From Eustoma russellianum (taxonomy: Eukaryota; Streptophyta; Magnoliopsida; Gentianales; Gentianaceae): a stretch of 64,000 bases of DNA. The notes below the pieces were generated by a model, which had not been told where the DNA came from, made no database searches, and saw only the letters and a list, made by a program, of their open reading frames with translations. A program made the translations under genes and the position numbers. Shown here piece by piece: positions 48,903 through 61,132 of the stretch. The stretch's first letter is position 1. Each line of letters opens with the position of its first letter. The stretch lies in contig AP025067.1 in the NCBI GenBank assembly GCA_036186865.1, forward strand, positions 24,432,517 through 24,496,516, given 5' to 3'.

Positions 48903-49332
48903 ATGAATGGTCATTTTCCGGTGGTTGAAACTCCGAAGGTGAGAAGCTATAAGGAGATCATTTCAGCAGCGAATAACTTCTCTGATTCAAGAAGGGTGGC
49001 ACAACTTACTCTTGGAACGGCCTATCATGGCAGCCTAGAGAATGATCATCATGTTCTTGTTAAAAGGCTGAAAGACGACGCGTCCTGCATTGCGTGTGAA
49101 GTTCTCAATTGAGCTCCAAAACTTTGGGAGACTACGGCATAGGAACATAGTGCAGTCAGGGGATGGTGAACAGAGCAAGGAGATATGATTGTGGTGTATG
49201 ATTATAAGCCAAACAGGTTCTTGAATTATCTCCTATTCCACGACCAAAATGCCATCTTGCAATGGCGTCATCGACACAACATCACCAAGTCCCTTGCTTG
49301 TGTGGCTCGTTATCTCCATGAGGAGTGGTAAT
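48903..49332 (+). pseudogene. Lectin-receptor-kinase (S.2-like) kinase-domain fragment
   Basis: The frame reads TPKVRSYKEIISAANNFSD, then GTAYHGSLENDHHVLVKRL (nucleotide-binding loop and the invariant lysine) before a stop at 49110-49112. The next kinase block (ELQNFGRLRHRNIV, 49115-49155) is in another frame. The last block (GDMIVVYDYKPNRFLNYLLF, then ITKSLACVARYLHEEW) returns to the first, with internal stops. The wording resembles the intronless receptor-like kinase S.2 group of lectin kinases. The catalytic loop and everything after it are absent; the fragment stops at LHEEW where the hAT MITE begins. It is a broken gene piece, at least two frameshifts and several stops, with no sign of activity. 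Confidence 0.75.
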
Positions 49333-49639
49333 TAGGGGTATTAACGAACTGATCCGAACCAAAAATTAGGTTTTCGAATTCGGATCCGTTTAGCTAAACA
49401 AACTGTTCGGCTCGGTTTGTGTACTGTAACGATCTTTAAAATTGGTTTGAGTTCGGCTCGATAACACTATAACTGTTTAAATAAGCCGAACTGTTCGCAA
49501 ACTGATCGGCTCATTTAGTAAACGAACCCAAACAGGTATTCAAATTCAGCTTGTTTGAGTAAAATTAGCGAACGAATTCAAATCAAATACGAATCGAACT
49601 CGAACAGTTTGAGAACTGTTCGGTTTGCTAACACCCCTA
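49333..49639. mobile_element. hAT-type MITE, copy 2 (307 bp)
   Basis: TAGGGGTATTAACGAAC at the left, TTTGCTAACACCCCTA at the right. Flanks GTGGTAAT and CGGGTAAT are an 8-bp duplication with two mismatches. It is collinear with copy 1 over its length. Confidence 0.8.
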
Positions 49640-49872
49640 CGGGTAATTTTAGCAAATAAGGCTGCACTTGCTTGTTCAATATCTCTTCATTATTAAGCAT
49701 TAATAAGACGTCGTTAACAACCAGACCCACGGATTACAATCCCAAGAGATAACTAAAACCTACTTGATAAAACAGCCCATAAGAATGATCATGAAAATAC
49801 ATGGTGACAACCATTGTAAAGAGAATGAATCGTTCATGACTTCATACCGGTCGGCCCCAAGGTTTGGACCTA
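49640..49872. other. Unassigned DNA
   Basis: No continuation of the kinase is visible after the MITE. Nothing recognised. Confidence 0.4.
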
Positions 49873-49984
49873 CTAGCTGTTATAATAGTTCGTAAAGGCA
49901 ATGGGATGAAGAATATGTGTTTGTGATCAAAGATGAAGGTGAAAAGGTGTTGGAATAAACAAGAATAGCTTGACTCATGACTTG

Positions 49985-50265
49985 GATCGATCCATGTATC
50001 AAATCGATAGATCCATGTGGCTTGAAAATGAAGTTGAGTATTCTGCCGGACATAGATCGATGACATCGATCGATCGATGTCACATAGATCGATCACATCG
50101 ATCGATCGATGTGTCCTGGGTGCAAAGCTGAAACTTTCTGTCCAACATAGATCGATCACATCGATCGATCGAAGTCACTTCGATCGATCGATGTGACAGA
50201 TCGATGTTGGTCAGAATGGAATTGGAGCTTCACATCGATCGATCACATAGATCGATCGATGTCCT
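49985..50265. repeat. Palindromic CGATCGATCGATG array in the F LTR
   Basis: Many copies of ATCGATCGATCGATGT and ACATAGATCGATCACATCG in both orientations. The same array, partly mutated, is at about 55295-55575 in the 3' LTR. Confidence 0.9.
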
Positions 50266-50365
50266 GACAGAGGTGACTTTTCATAGAGAATCACATCTTA
50301 TGCACCAAGAGACATGCCCAATCACCATGCAACGACCTCCAACGTCTTCTTGGAGTTTAAGAGCC

Positions 50366-50374
50366 TATAAATAG
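50366..50374 (+). promoter_or_regulatory. TATA box of element F LTR
   Basis: TATAAATAG, preserved at 55675-55683 in the 3' LTR. Confidence 0.7.
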
Positions 50375-50687
50375 GCTATTAACACCCAATAGAAGATATA
50401 TCTTGCAACATATATTAACTAGCATTCCATATTCTTCTTCTCACACAAAAACACTCTTGTTTTCAGAAAGTTCATAGTTTCTCAATCATATTTGATGAAG
50501 ATTAGAGATTGTTGGCTGTTGTATCCTAGGAGGAAGTTTGCCTATAACACTGCAGCATCTAGTGGGGGCAAATATTCCTTACGGAAAGTGTTTCTCACGC
50601 CTCAAGCCAAGCTTCTTCGCATATTTTCTCTCTTGTTTAGTTGTCTTGTTTCCTAGTTTTCATAACAATCGTAAGGAATATTTGAAG

Positions 50688-53600
50688 ATGGATTCAAAGA
50701 CATTCTTGAATCAAGAGAGCATGAAGCTTAACCGATTTGATGGCACCAACTATCTTCGCTGGAAGGACAAGATGTTGTTCCTCCTGACTGCTCTTCAAAT
50801 TGGGTATTGTCTAGACCCAAATTTGAAGGACCTGCCGACCCCACAAGAAGATGACTCCGAGGAGGTGAAAGCCGCTTGGAGGAAGAGACATGAGGATATT
50901 ATGCTTTGCCGAGGGCATATCCTCAACAACTTGTCAGATCGTATCTACGATCTGTTCACTGCAACTTCATCACCAAAGGAGATATGGAACGCCTTGGAGT
51001 TCAAGTACAACAACAAAAAACAAGGCGCGGACAAATTCCAGGTGATGAGGTATTTTAATTTTAAAATGGTTGAAAATTTGTCAATCATGGACCAAGTGCA
51101 CGAGTTGCAGGTCATTGTGTCCAAACTAAAAGAGTTGGGTGTAGAAGTTTCTGAGGCATTACAAGTAGGAGGGATCATTGCTAAGCTTCCCCCTAGTTGG
51201 AATGACTACAGGAAGAAATTACTGCACTCAACCGAATCCTTTTCCCTTGAACAACTTCAAAAGCATCTGCGAATTGAAGAAGAGACAAGGAGTCTTGTAA
51301 AGAGACATGTCTCTGACGATGCACCTAGAGTGCATTATGTCAAAGGGAAAACAGGAAGTTCGGTTGGAAACAAAAGGAAGAACTCCGATTATACTGAATC
51401 CACAGACAGAGCAGAATCCAAGAAAGGCAAGAGATGTTATAATTGTGGAAAGAAAGGACATCTCAAGAAAGACTGTTGGTTTCGAAAGAAACAAAAACAG
51501 GGCGGTAGTTCTCAAAATGTCAACAATGCGAATATGGTAGACATTGGAACCGATCAACTGGTTGCAATAGTCTCCGGATTGCATGTTGGCATGGTAACGG
51601 AACTGCATATGGCTACGAATGAAATCACAAGAGATTGGTGGTTCGATTCGGGTGCAATAGTGCGCGTATGCAACGACAAGGATCTATTCAAGACCTATCG
51701 TGTTGTGGATGATAGCCAGCAGGTTATTATGGCAAACCGCAGTTCCACAAGAGTCTTGGGTAAAGGTAGTGTAGAATTGGACTTTACTTCTGGAAAGAAG
51801 TTGTTATTAGTCAATGTACTACATGTACCCGAGATTTCTAAGAATCTTGTTTCTGCTAGTTTAGTCTGTAAAAGTGGATTCAAGATTGTAATGGAGGGGG
51901 ACAAAATTATATTGTCCAAGAATGGTATCTTTGTCGGCAAGGGTTATGCTTGCGACGGGATGTTCAAATTAAGTATCAATAAGAATTCCGCGGTTTCTGT
52001 TTACTCTGTTGATTCTTCTTTTTCATTGTGGCATGATAGACTTGCACATATTAGTAATACTACTATTAAGTTCATGTCTAAGCATGCCTTAATTTCTTGT
52101 AAAGATGAAAATTAAAGAACATGTGAAGTATGCATACAAGCAAAGATGACAAAGAAGCCGTTTCCGAGAGTAGAACGGAAAACTGAATTCTTAGAACTTG
52201 TTCATTCGGATATTTGCGAATTGAATGGAGTTTTAACCCAAGATGGCAATCGATATTTCATTACTTTCATCGATGATGCCTCTAGATATACTTATGTATA
52301 TTTACTAGGGCATAAAGATGAGGCCTTTGACATGTTCAAAGTCTATAAAATGGAAGTTAATAATCAGTCGGGATTGGAAATCAAAGTTCTAAGAAGTGAT
52401 CGTGGCGGTGAATACTTTCCTCTTGAATTTAATCAATTTTGTGAGGAGAATGGTATCATACACCAGAAAAGTGCTCCTTATACACCCCAAGAAAATGGTT
52501 TGGCTGAAAGAAAGAATAGAAGTTTAGTTGACATGCTAAATGCAATGTTAATAAACTCTGGTTTGCCAAAGAATTTGAGGGGAGAAGCCTTGTTAACGGC
52601 TTGTCATATTCATAATAGAATTCCTTCTAAAAAGTTTAAGGTTTCTCCATACGAATTATGGAATAAACGAAAGCCAAATCTAAGTTATCTCAAATTTTGG
52701 GGTTGTCTAGCCTATTATAGAGTTCTGGATCCAAAGAGGACTAAGTTGGGGCCAAGAGCTCTTAAAGGTGTCTTTATTGGATATGCCGAAAACTTTAAAG
52801 CATATAGGATTCTAGATTTAGAATCCAATGTGGTTGTTGAATCTAGAGATGTTGAATTTCTTGAGAATAATTTCTTGAGAACAGATTCAAATCAAAGTTC
52901 AACAAACGAGAATTTGAATGAACACATTGTTGGAGATTTCTCCAATGATCCTTCTAGAGTTGATGATCAAAATCAAGATTCTCCAACTGAGGTTTGGAGA
53001 AGTCAACGTGCTAGAAAGGAAAAATATTTACATCCGGACTTCATTTCTTCGCAATCCATTACTTTCTTAGTTGAAGGTAATAGGACAAAGGTATTTAATC
53101 AAATACCTATTGTACTAAGCGTGGAAGATGATCCAAAATCCTATATGGAGGCGATGCAATCGAGAAATGCATCATTTTGGAAGGAAGCAATTGATGATGA
53201 GATGAATTCGTTATTGTCTAACAATACGTGGATTCTTGCTGATTTGCCTCCAAGTTCCAAAGCAATTGGATGTAAATGGTTATTTAGAAGGAAATACAAT
53301 ACAGGATGGTTCACTTCAAACTTTCAAGGCTAGATTAGTAGCCAAAGGCTTTAGACAACGAGAAGGGATAGACATTTTGATATATATGCTCCTGTAGCAA
53401 GAATAACATTCATTAGAGTGTTGATAGCATTACCATCCATAAATAACTTGGTTATTCATCAAATGGATGTTAAGACTGCATTTCTCAATGGTGATTTAGA
53501 CGAAGAGGTCTACATGGAACAATCGGAAGGTTTTGTACTTCCTGGAAATGAGCACAAAGTGTGCAAGTTGATAAGGTCGTTGTATGGATTGAAACAAGCA

Positions 53601-54671
53601 CCGAAACAATGGCATGAAAAATTTGACACTACCATTTTAAAGGATGGTTTCCGACATAATGGTGCAGATAAGTGTGTATATTCTAAGTTTACAGACAAAT
53701 ATGGTGTCATTATTTGTTTGTACGTGGATGACATGCTGATTATCGGTACCAATATGGAAGGAGTAAATGAGACTAAGAAGTATTTAACTTCACAATTCCA
53801 AATGAAAGATTTGGGTGAGGTAGATACTATCTTAGGGATTAAGGTGTCCAAACATAGTGGGGGTTTTGCTCTTTGTCAATCTCATTACATAAACAAAGTG
53901 TTGAATAAGTTCAAACACTTGGAGATCAAAGAAGCAAACACACCGTTCGATGTCTCATACAAATTGACTAGATATACCGGTAGAGCGGTAGCACAATTGG
54001 AATATGCTAGTGCAATTGGTAGCTTAATGTATGCTATGCATTGCACTAGACCGGATATCGCCTTTACGGTGTGTAAATTATCAAGGTTTATTAGTAATCC
54101 TAGTATAGACAATTGGAAGGCGATCGGGCGAGTACTTGGGTACTTGAAGAGGACTATGAGTTACGGATTGTTTTATAATAATTTTCCAGCCGTGTTAGAA
54201 GGTTATACTGATGCTAGTTGGATAACTAGTGTTGGTGATAACAAGTCTACTACGGGTTGGATATTTACATTGGGTGGTGGTGCTGTTTCTTGGGCTTCAA
54301 AGAAACAGACATGCATAACTCATTCTACAATGGAATCCGAATTCATAACATTGGGATCTGTAGGTAAAGAAGTGGAATGGCTGAGAAATCTATTATTGGA
54401 TATAGAGTTGTGGCCACAACCGATGCCAGCCATTTCTTTACACTGTGATAGCCAAGCAACGATGTCTAGAGCTTATAGTAAAATCTATAACGGAAAATCT
54501 AGACATGTCAGCCTTAGGCATGATTATGTAAGGCAATTAATAATGGATGGTGTAATAGCCATTGCATACGTCAGATCCTGCAATAACCTGGCGGATCTGT
54601 TAACAAAGAGTCTATCAAAAGACTTGGTACAAAGTACATCTTTAGGGATGGGATTGAGACGTATGGGATAA
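50688..54671 (+). pseudogene. Copia gag-pol of element F
   Basis: The ATG at 50688 (MDSKTFLNQE) starts 20 bases after the LTR. Gag ends with the knuckle CYNCGKKGHLKKDC at about 51435-51476. The protease motif is WWFDSGA (51637-51660). The pre-integrase segment (SLWHDRLAHIS) is at about 52022. A TAA at 52113-52115 interrupts the frame. The frame continues with integrase (VHSDICE, VLRSDRGGEYF, ENGLAERKNRS) to 53290. An extra G near 53292 (ACAGGATGG) shifts it, and a missing base near 53372 restores it. Reverse transcriptase follows with MDVKTAFLNG (53463) and YVDD at 53721-53732, then RNase H with YTDASW (54204) and MESEF (54331), ending at a TAA-type stop at 54671. Three lesions in total; everything else is intact. 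Confidence 0.93.
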
Positions 54672-55188
54672 GTTCACTTGTGATAGAAACCCAACCTTGT
54701 CTAGCATACCACTATCCAATGGTTCAATGGGTAACAACAAGTCACAAAGTGAGGTATTAAAGCACTACGATTGATCTTTAAAGAATCAAGCCGCACGACA
54801 TTGATCTTTAAAGAATTGGAATATTAGTGTTAAAGGAGGGTGAGTGTTAAAACACTCTTAATGAAGGATTAAGAGGAATTATCTTAATCTTCACCTATAT
54901 GAACATAGGAAGTGGTGCCGCTTCGACAAGCAATGATCTTGAAATGTTCATGAATACTAGGGGTAGCACAAGGCCATAAAGTGCGGTTTTAAATGGACTT
55001 CGATTGAGAGTGTGGCTTCATGTGTATAATATTTCCGGTTCTACCACATAGGAATCTGATTCAAGGCTTTTTAGCTATCATGATTTTGTTAGAACTTTGA
55101 AATGTTATACTAATAAGAGTTTCAAATCGAAACATACTTCTTAAATGCATGAAATGTCATAAGTTGCTTTACAAACTAAGTGGGGGAT
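54672..55188 (+). other. Long 3' untranslated region of element F
   Basis: About 520 bases between RNase H and the 3' LTR. It contains CACCTATATGAACATAGGAAGTGG... a block that recurs in element H (63457-63480), and ends with the polypurine tract AGTGGGGGAT at 55180-55188. Confidence 0.7.
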
Positions 55189-55976
55189 TGTTATAATAGT
55201 TTGTAAAGGCAATGGGATGAAGAATATGTGTTTGTGATCAAAGATGAAGGTGAAAAGGTGTTGGAATAAGCAAGAATAGCTTGACTCATGACTTGGATCG
55301 ATCCATGTATCAAATGGATAGATCCATGTGGCTTGAAAATGAAGTTGAGTATTCTGCCGGACATAGATCAATGACATCGATCGATCGATGTCACATAGAT
55401 CGATCACATCGATCAATCGATGTGTCTTGGGTGCAAAGCTGAAACTTTCTATCCAACATAGATCGATCACATCGATCGATCGAAGTGACTTCGATCAGTC
55501 AATGTGACAGATCGATGTTGGTCAGAATGGAATTGGAGCTTACTGTGAGACATCGATCGATCGATCGATGTCCTGACAGAGGTGACTTTTCATGGAGAAT
55601 CACATCTTATGCACTAAGAGACATGCCCAATCACCATGCAACGACCTCCAACGTCTTCTTGGAGTTTAAGAACCTATAAATAGGCTATTAACATCCAATA
55701 GAAGATATATCTTGCAACATATATTAACTAGCATTCCATATTCTTCTTCTCACACAAAAACACTCTTGTTTTCAGAAAGTTCATAGTTTCTCAATCCTAT
55801 TTGCTGAGGATTAGATATTGTTGGCTGTTGTATCCTAGGAAGAAGTTTGCCTATAACCCTGCAGCATCTAGTGGGGGCAAATATTCCTTACGGAAAGTGT
55901 TTCTCACGCCTCAAGCCAAGCTTCTTCGCATATTTTCTCTCTTGTTTAGTTGTCTTGTTTTCTAGTTTTCATAACA
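55189..55976 (+). repeat. Element F 3' LTR
   Basis: 788 bp, partner of 49878-50667; followed by CTAGC. Confidence 0.95.
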
Positions 55977-56255
55977 CTAGCCATCAAGTGAGAAAACATG
56001 TTCCCGTTAAGTTCCTCGTTGGGACAGAAGCTTAGACGGCTGAGGTCATATGGGAAGGCTTGTTCCACTTTGCACTTTTCTTAGGAGAGACGTTCACAGT
56101 GGCCGAGGTCAAGTGAAAAACATGTCCCGCATCTCTTGTTGGGACAGATACTCAGACCTGCTGAAATCAAATGGAAAACTTGTCTCACGTCCTTTTTTAG
56201 GAAAGACGTTTAGATCTGTTGAGATCAAGTGAAAACCCCGTCACGCATCCTTGAA
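55977..56255. repeat. Imperfect ~75-bp repeats
   Basis: Three to four decayed units with phrases GAGGTCAAGTGAAAAACATG, TTGGGACAGA(T/A)(A/G)C and CAAGTGAAAA. They recall the post-pol repeat arrays of Tat-type elements, but no link to element D can be shown. Confidence 0.45.
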
Positions 56256-57721
56256 TATTTTCTTTGTATAGGATAAATTTAAGTCCTACTCATAGATTTT
56301 TGCTCTGTGACCGACGTACTTCTACTTTGAAATAAATGGCCGACAATGAACACTTTTGTGCATATTTTGATTGACATATCCTGACCTTTGGCAGGTTTCT
56401 TCTGGAAGGAGGAACATCATTCTGAGGCTTTCTGACTTTGCCTCTTGAATCCGCCATAAATTCATTTTTTTTGCTTGGAGGAATATTCTTTGAATTTTTG
56501 ATTTTCATGGCATTCATGAGAAAAGTCTTTAATGGCGCGTGTAGCCTTAGGAGCTTTTCCTGTTATCTATATCACCAAGGTTTGAAACACACTCATATTT
56601 TGCACGGCGCATTGAACAGCCTTCACGCTGATTTGGTGTGTCCATATTAGAGAGCTCTTTACAGAATTTTGTAAAAGAAATATGGAATAAATATAGGAGC
56701 AAGGCTTGGTGGCCCTTCTAGTAGCACCAAATTGGCGAAGCTAATTTCGCCCCTTTGGATCGAAATGTTGATCCAGATAAAGACGTGGTGAATCTTCCAT
56801 GAAAACTTACAAGAATCAGCAGCGTCAAAGGCCCCTAGAGTTATTACTCCAGAAAGACCATCCGACGCAAAAGTCAGTCACGGGTTGTTTCATTGTTTGG
56901 GATTTAGTTTTTGCTGAAATTTAGAGAAACCTCACTTTGTGGGAATATTAAGTGTTTCGAGAAGAATGTTCTATGTGTGATGTCTGGATGTGTTCAAGCT
57001 TGCCTTTTGTTTGCTGAAAAAATGCTTTTTGTAGTCGTTGATTGGATCAATGCATGCTTAGGGCCATCAGGCGTTGCCAAGTGTCCTATTCTACTTGTAC
57101 ATGTTGGCCAAGTATCAGTAGACTAGCGCCACATGTCACAATGTCATGCAAAGCTACCTACATGACGAAGGTTGTCAAGATGCTTCGAATGAGCAGAGCG
57201 GGCTAAGCTGATTTAACTTGGCTTAAACTTCATGCATATACTGGTGCAGCCGACCTGGCGATGAAGCCGACCTCGGATGGGACCAACGTCAGTGGAATAT
57301 CTCGATCCTTTTGATGATGCCGACCTGATTGCATAATGAGCTACTGTAGCTTATCTAAACAGCTGACGACATGCGTCTTTAGGAGTCGAATGGTGCGTGT
57401 CGATTTCCACCTCATCACCTAAGATGTGCAAAAATAATCTATAACATAACTTAAAGGATGGAGGAAAAATTGCAGGAGCGCTGTTGAGCATATGTCAACT
57501 GAATATACATTAGATGACATGCCAGTATCCTCCAGGTATGAAGTGCTACGAAGAGATGCCATATTACCTGCTTATCTGCTAACAACATTTTCAGTACCCT
57601 TGTATACATCTAGCTGGCGCATATGTTCAATTTTTCTTGAACAAGTGCCTTCTGCCCGCCACTCTGTTTGACCTGGCTTAACTTCACATATTAGAAGTTC
57701 AGGTGCCATGAGGTACAAAAT
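56256..57721. other. Unassigned decayed repeat DNA
   Basis: No gene. 57230-57420 has GCCGACCTGG and GCCGACCTCGGATGGGACC phrases reminiscent of LTRs of Tat-type elements. 56690-56760 has AAATTGGCGAAGC, which could be a decayed PBS. Confidence 0.35.
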
Positions 57722-58489
57722 TGTTGGGAGGAAATCGTGAGATAGCACCACGGAATAAGAAATAATCTCTCCTAAAATACAGTAACTATAGAGATATAAT
57801 CGAACGAAAATACAAATAAGAACACCAATAATTTTTAGCGTGAAAAAACCTCCCATAGTAGGAGTAAAAAACCACTACACCCGTAGGCCACTTAAACGAT
57901 CTCCACTATAGTCGATAATGGGTACAACCAAGTCTTTCTAGGAACATCTAGAGGAATACAACATCATCAAGATCAACCAATCAATCTTGGAATACAACAA
58001 GATACAAGAGAGGGACAAAAACACAAAGCTGAAATTTTCAGGCAGAAAATTTCAGTCTCGGGAATGCATGACTCGGACACAACTGGACACCTCCAAAACA
58101 CATCTCCACCGTTCAGAATGTACTACTGTGTCTTGGGAACAATCTGTCAAAATTTGGTGATGATCCAACAGTGCAATATTCGGCAAATGCAATTTTCCCA
58201 GAGGCTGACAGACTGCCCAGCACCTACGAATTTTACTCTTCCTCAATTGTATTTGTCTCTCTTATTTTTTCTTCTTCTCTCTTGCAATTGTTCCACACAG
58301 TACCTCCATTTATAGTGCTTCATCTTGTGTCTTTTCAATGCACAAGGCCTTCCTAGAGTCTTCCAAGCATTAAACATTCTTGGAGAACAAAAGTTTCATT
58401 CCAACTTCCTTGTGTTAGAATTCTTCCAATGCCATAATTATGTTTGACTTCAAACATTGGGACTCTCCAACTAGGAGGGATACCCAACA
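57722..58489 (-). repeat. Element G 3' LTR (left copy)
   Basis: On the minus strand starts TGTTGGGTATCCC. The polypurine tract TCGGGGGAGTT lies next to it at about 58490-58500. Confidence 0.92.
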
Positions 58490-58521
58490 AACTCCCCCGA
58501 CCGACTAGTTGAAGGGCGGCA

Positions 58522-61093
58522 TCAACCCGGAAGCCATGTGCAAAACTCAAACTTTCCTCTTGACAAAACTTTTGTCAATATGTCGGAACCATTTTCATCC
58601 GTATGAATCTTCTCAAGCTCGAATAGCTTGGTATCCAGAGCTTCTTGAAAACTTTCAGTCTTTCTACCATCGGTAAGAAAAACATACTCGTTTGGGGGGT
58701 AACGAACGGAAGGTTTTCTTTCACGGGTAGACCGTCTCAACTAACAGCACCAGCAGGCTGCTCAGCCATCTCCTCTTCATGATGAACTTCATTATCAGCA
58801 CCTGGATTCTCATCAGGCTCATCAACTACAACATTTGGTGTTGGGGCAGTTATAGTTGGTTGATCACCAGCTAATTCTTCATCTATATGAGTAGGAATTT
58901 CTTTCTCAACTTTCGGAATATCATCGATGGTATAGTCCTCCATGAACACAACATCTCGACTGCGAACAAGCTTTCTTGCAACTGGATCAAAGAAGCGATA
59001 GCCGAACTCATCAAGTCTGTATCCCACATACACATCTCTTTGTCTTGCCATCAAGCTTTGATCTCTCATCTTTCAGAACGTGCATATAAGCAAGACACCC
59101 AAACACCAGAAGATGGTCATAGGATACATCTTTTCCACTCCAAACACGTTTGGAACATCAAACTTCAAAGGCACACAAGGTGTGAGATTTAGCACGTACA
59201 CCACTGTATTTAACGCTTCACCCCAGAAGTACTTCGGTAACCTTGACTGAGATAACAAACATCTCACCCTTTCAACCAAGGTTCTATTCATTCTTTCGGC
59301 CAGCCCATTCAATTGCGGTGTCTTCGGAGGAGACCTTTGATGGCGTATACATTGGCTCCAACAATATTCTTCGAAAGGACCAATATATTCTCCCCCGTTA
59401 TCCATTCGGATACACTTGAGCTTCTTTCATGTTTCTCTTTCAACCGATGCTTGAAAGGACTTGAATGTATCAAGAACTTGGTCCTTCGTCTTCAAGGTAT
59501 ATGCCCAAATCTTCCAAGAATAATCATCAATAAACGTCACAAAATAGTATGTACCGCCAAGTGACCGGGTCTTCATCGGTCCACACACATCATAATGCAC
59601 CAAGTCCAAAACCTCCTGCTTTCTTTTTGGTTCGGAGGACTTGAAGGACACACGTCTTTACTTTCCAGCCAAGCAATGCGGACATTGCTTCAATCTTGCA
59701 TTAGAAACGCCAGACAACACATTCTTCTTGGCAAGGATGCTCAATCCTTTTTCATTCATATGACCCAAACGCTGGTGCCATAATTCCAAGGAGCTATCAT
59801 TCTCACAAGTATTCATGTAATACTTGGAAACCCCAAATTTGGCAACGTACAAATTTGAGCACTTCTTTTCTCTCGCAACCAACATTGAGCCCTTCGTCAA
59901 TTTCCATTCATTACCCGGAAATGAACTGTAATATCCATCATCACTTAGCTTTCCTAAGGATAAGATGTTGAGCCGAAGATCGTGAATATGCTTCACATCC
60001 TTGAGAACTAGTGTAGTTCTATTACTAGTCTCAATACAAATATTCCTTATTCCGACGATGCTTGATTGTCCTCTATTTCCCATACTTACTACTCCGAAAT
60101 CACCAGCCTCATAGGTTGAGAAAAGATCACGCCAAAAGGTAGCATGTGTAAAAGCACCACTATCAATCACCCGATCCATCTCTTCAGATGATATATTAAC
60201 ATTTTCTACACAATCATCACAAATAATGAAGAAAGCATCAACAACGGCAGTATCATCATTGTTGGTACCTTCTTTCTTGACATCATTGTGGTTACTCTTG
60301 TCTCTCATTTCTCTTTTCAGCTTTCGGCAATGCTTTCGGATGTGACCTTTCAAGCCACAGTGATGGCACTCTACATTTGACCATTTGTTGGAACTCCCAT
60401 GAGACTTGCCACGATCCGAAGATTGGTTTTGATTCTTCCCTCTTGATGCACCACGATTATTCTGAGTTCTTCTCTGACCTCTCCCCCACGATTCTGTGAC
60501 CAGCATCTCTGAATGAGAAGAGGAACCAAGAGATCTGTGTCTCATTTCTTCACTAAGAACTGCACTCTTAGCCGATTCCACTGTGAGAACACCATTTGGA
60601 GCAGAATTTGATAACGATGTCCGGAACGTCTCCCATGAATTTGGTAGAGTGCCAAGAAGCCATAAAGCTTATATCTCATCATCAAAGCTTATGCCCATCG
60701 TCGCCAATTGGTTCATCATTCCCTGAAAAGCATTCAGGTGGTCAGCGATTGACGAACCATCATCATACTTCAGAGACATCATCTGCATGATTAGAAATAG
60801 CTTATTGTCCCCGTCTTCTTAGCATATAACTCCTCCAGGGCTGTCCAGAGGGTTCTCGCATTAGACACATTGCTTACATGATGCAATACATTATCATCGA
60901 CTTATTGGCGGATGTATCCACAAACTTGTCTGTGCAGCAGCTTCTATTCTTCATCATTTTTTCCTTCGGGCTTCTCGGCAGAGAAAACCGGAACATGAAA
61001 GCCTTTGACATGGAGCAAATCTTCCATCTTCCCTTTCCAAATATTATAGTTGGAGCCATTCAAACTGACCATCCTGGATGTGTTCACTTCCAT
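58522..61093 (-). pseudogene. Copia gag-pol remnant of element G lacking RT
   Basis: The ATG at 61093 (MEVNTSRMVSLNGSN) starts a Gag that meets a stop where KNDEE is followed by TAG, near 60950. A better frame, 60581-59658, has the knuckle CHHCGLKGHIRKHC, the protease motif VIDSGAFTHA and LWHQRLGHM. Integrase is in pieces: HYDVCGPMKT (59598), MDNGGEY (59405) and LNGLAERMNRT (59320-59290). A post-integrase part with YVGYRLDEFGYRFF follows near 59030. RSTRERKPSVRY (58735) is followed by SFQEALDTK, which is joined directly to LFELEKIHTDENGSD near 58625. That last phrase is the very end of copia RNase H. The whole RT and most of RNase H are thus deleted. Frameshifts separate the pieces. Confidence 0.88.
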
Positions 61094-61123
61094 AGTTGCA
61101 AACACTCAAGAGAACCTCGCTCC

Positions 61124-61132
61124 GATACCATT
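61124..61132 (-). other. Primer binding site of element G
   Basis: TGGTATCGGAG on the minus strand, two bases after the LTR end. Confidence 0.8.

Larger units (their letters stand above)
49878..50667 (+). repeat. Element F 5' LTR
   Basis: Starts TGTTATAATAG, ends TTTTCATAACA. A palindromic CGATCGATCGATG array lies at about 49985-50265 and a TATA box at 50366. No Met-tRNA type PBS follows (ATCGTAAGGAATA); the primer is unknown. Confidence 0.95.
49878..55976 (+). mobile_element. Element F: full-length copia retrotransposon with three coding lesions
   Basis: LTRs of 790 and 788 bp, CTAGC duplicated on both sides (49873-49877, 55977-55981), all domains in order, polypurine tract AGTGGGGGAT before the 3' LTR. 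The LTRs differ at a number of sites, so it is older than B and C. Confidence 0.95.

Noticed and set aside
49985..50265. CRISPR-like or satellite reading of the CGATCGATCGATG array
   Set aside because: The units are overlapping palindromes without unique spacers and occur in both LTRs of a retrotransposon.
57572..57856. Minus-strand frame crossing the left end of element G
   Set aside because: It spans the LTR border and the target duplication, so it is a chance fusion.
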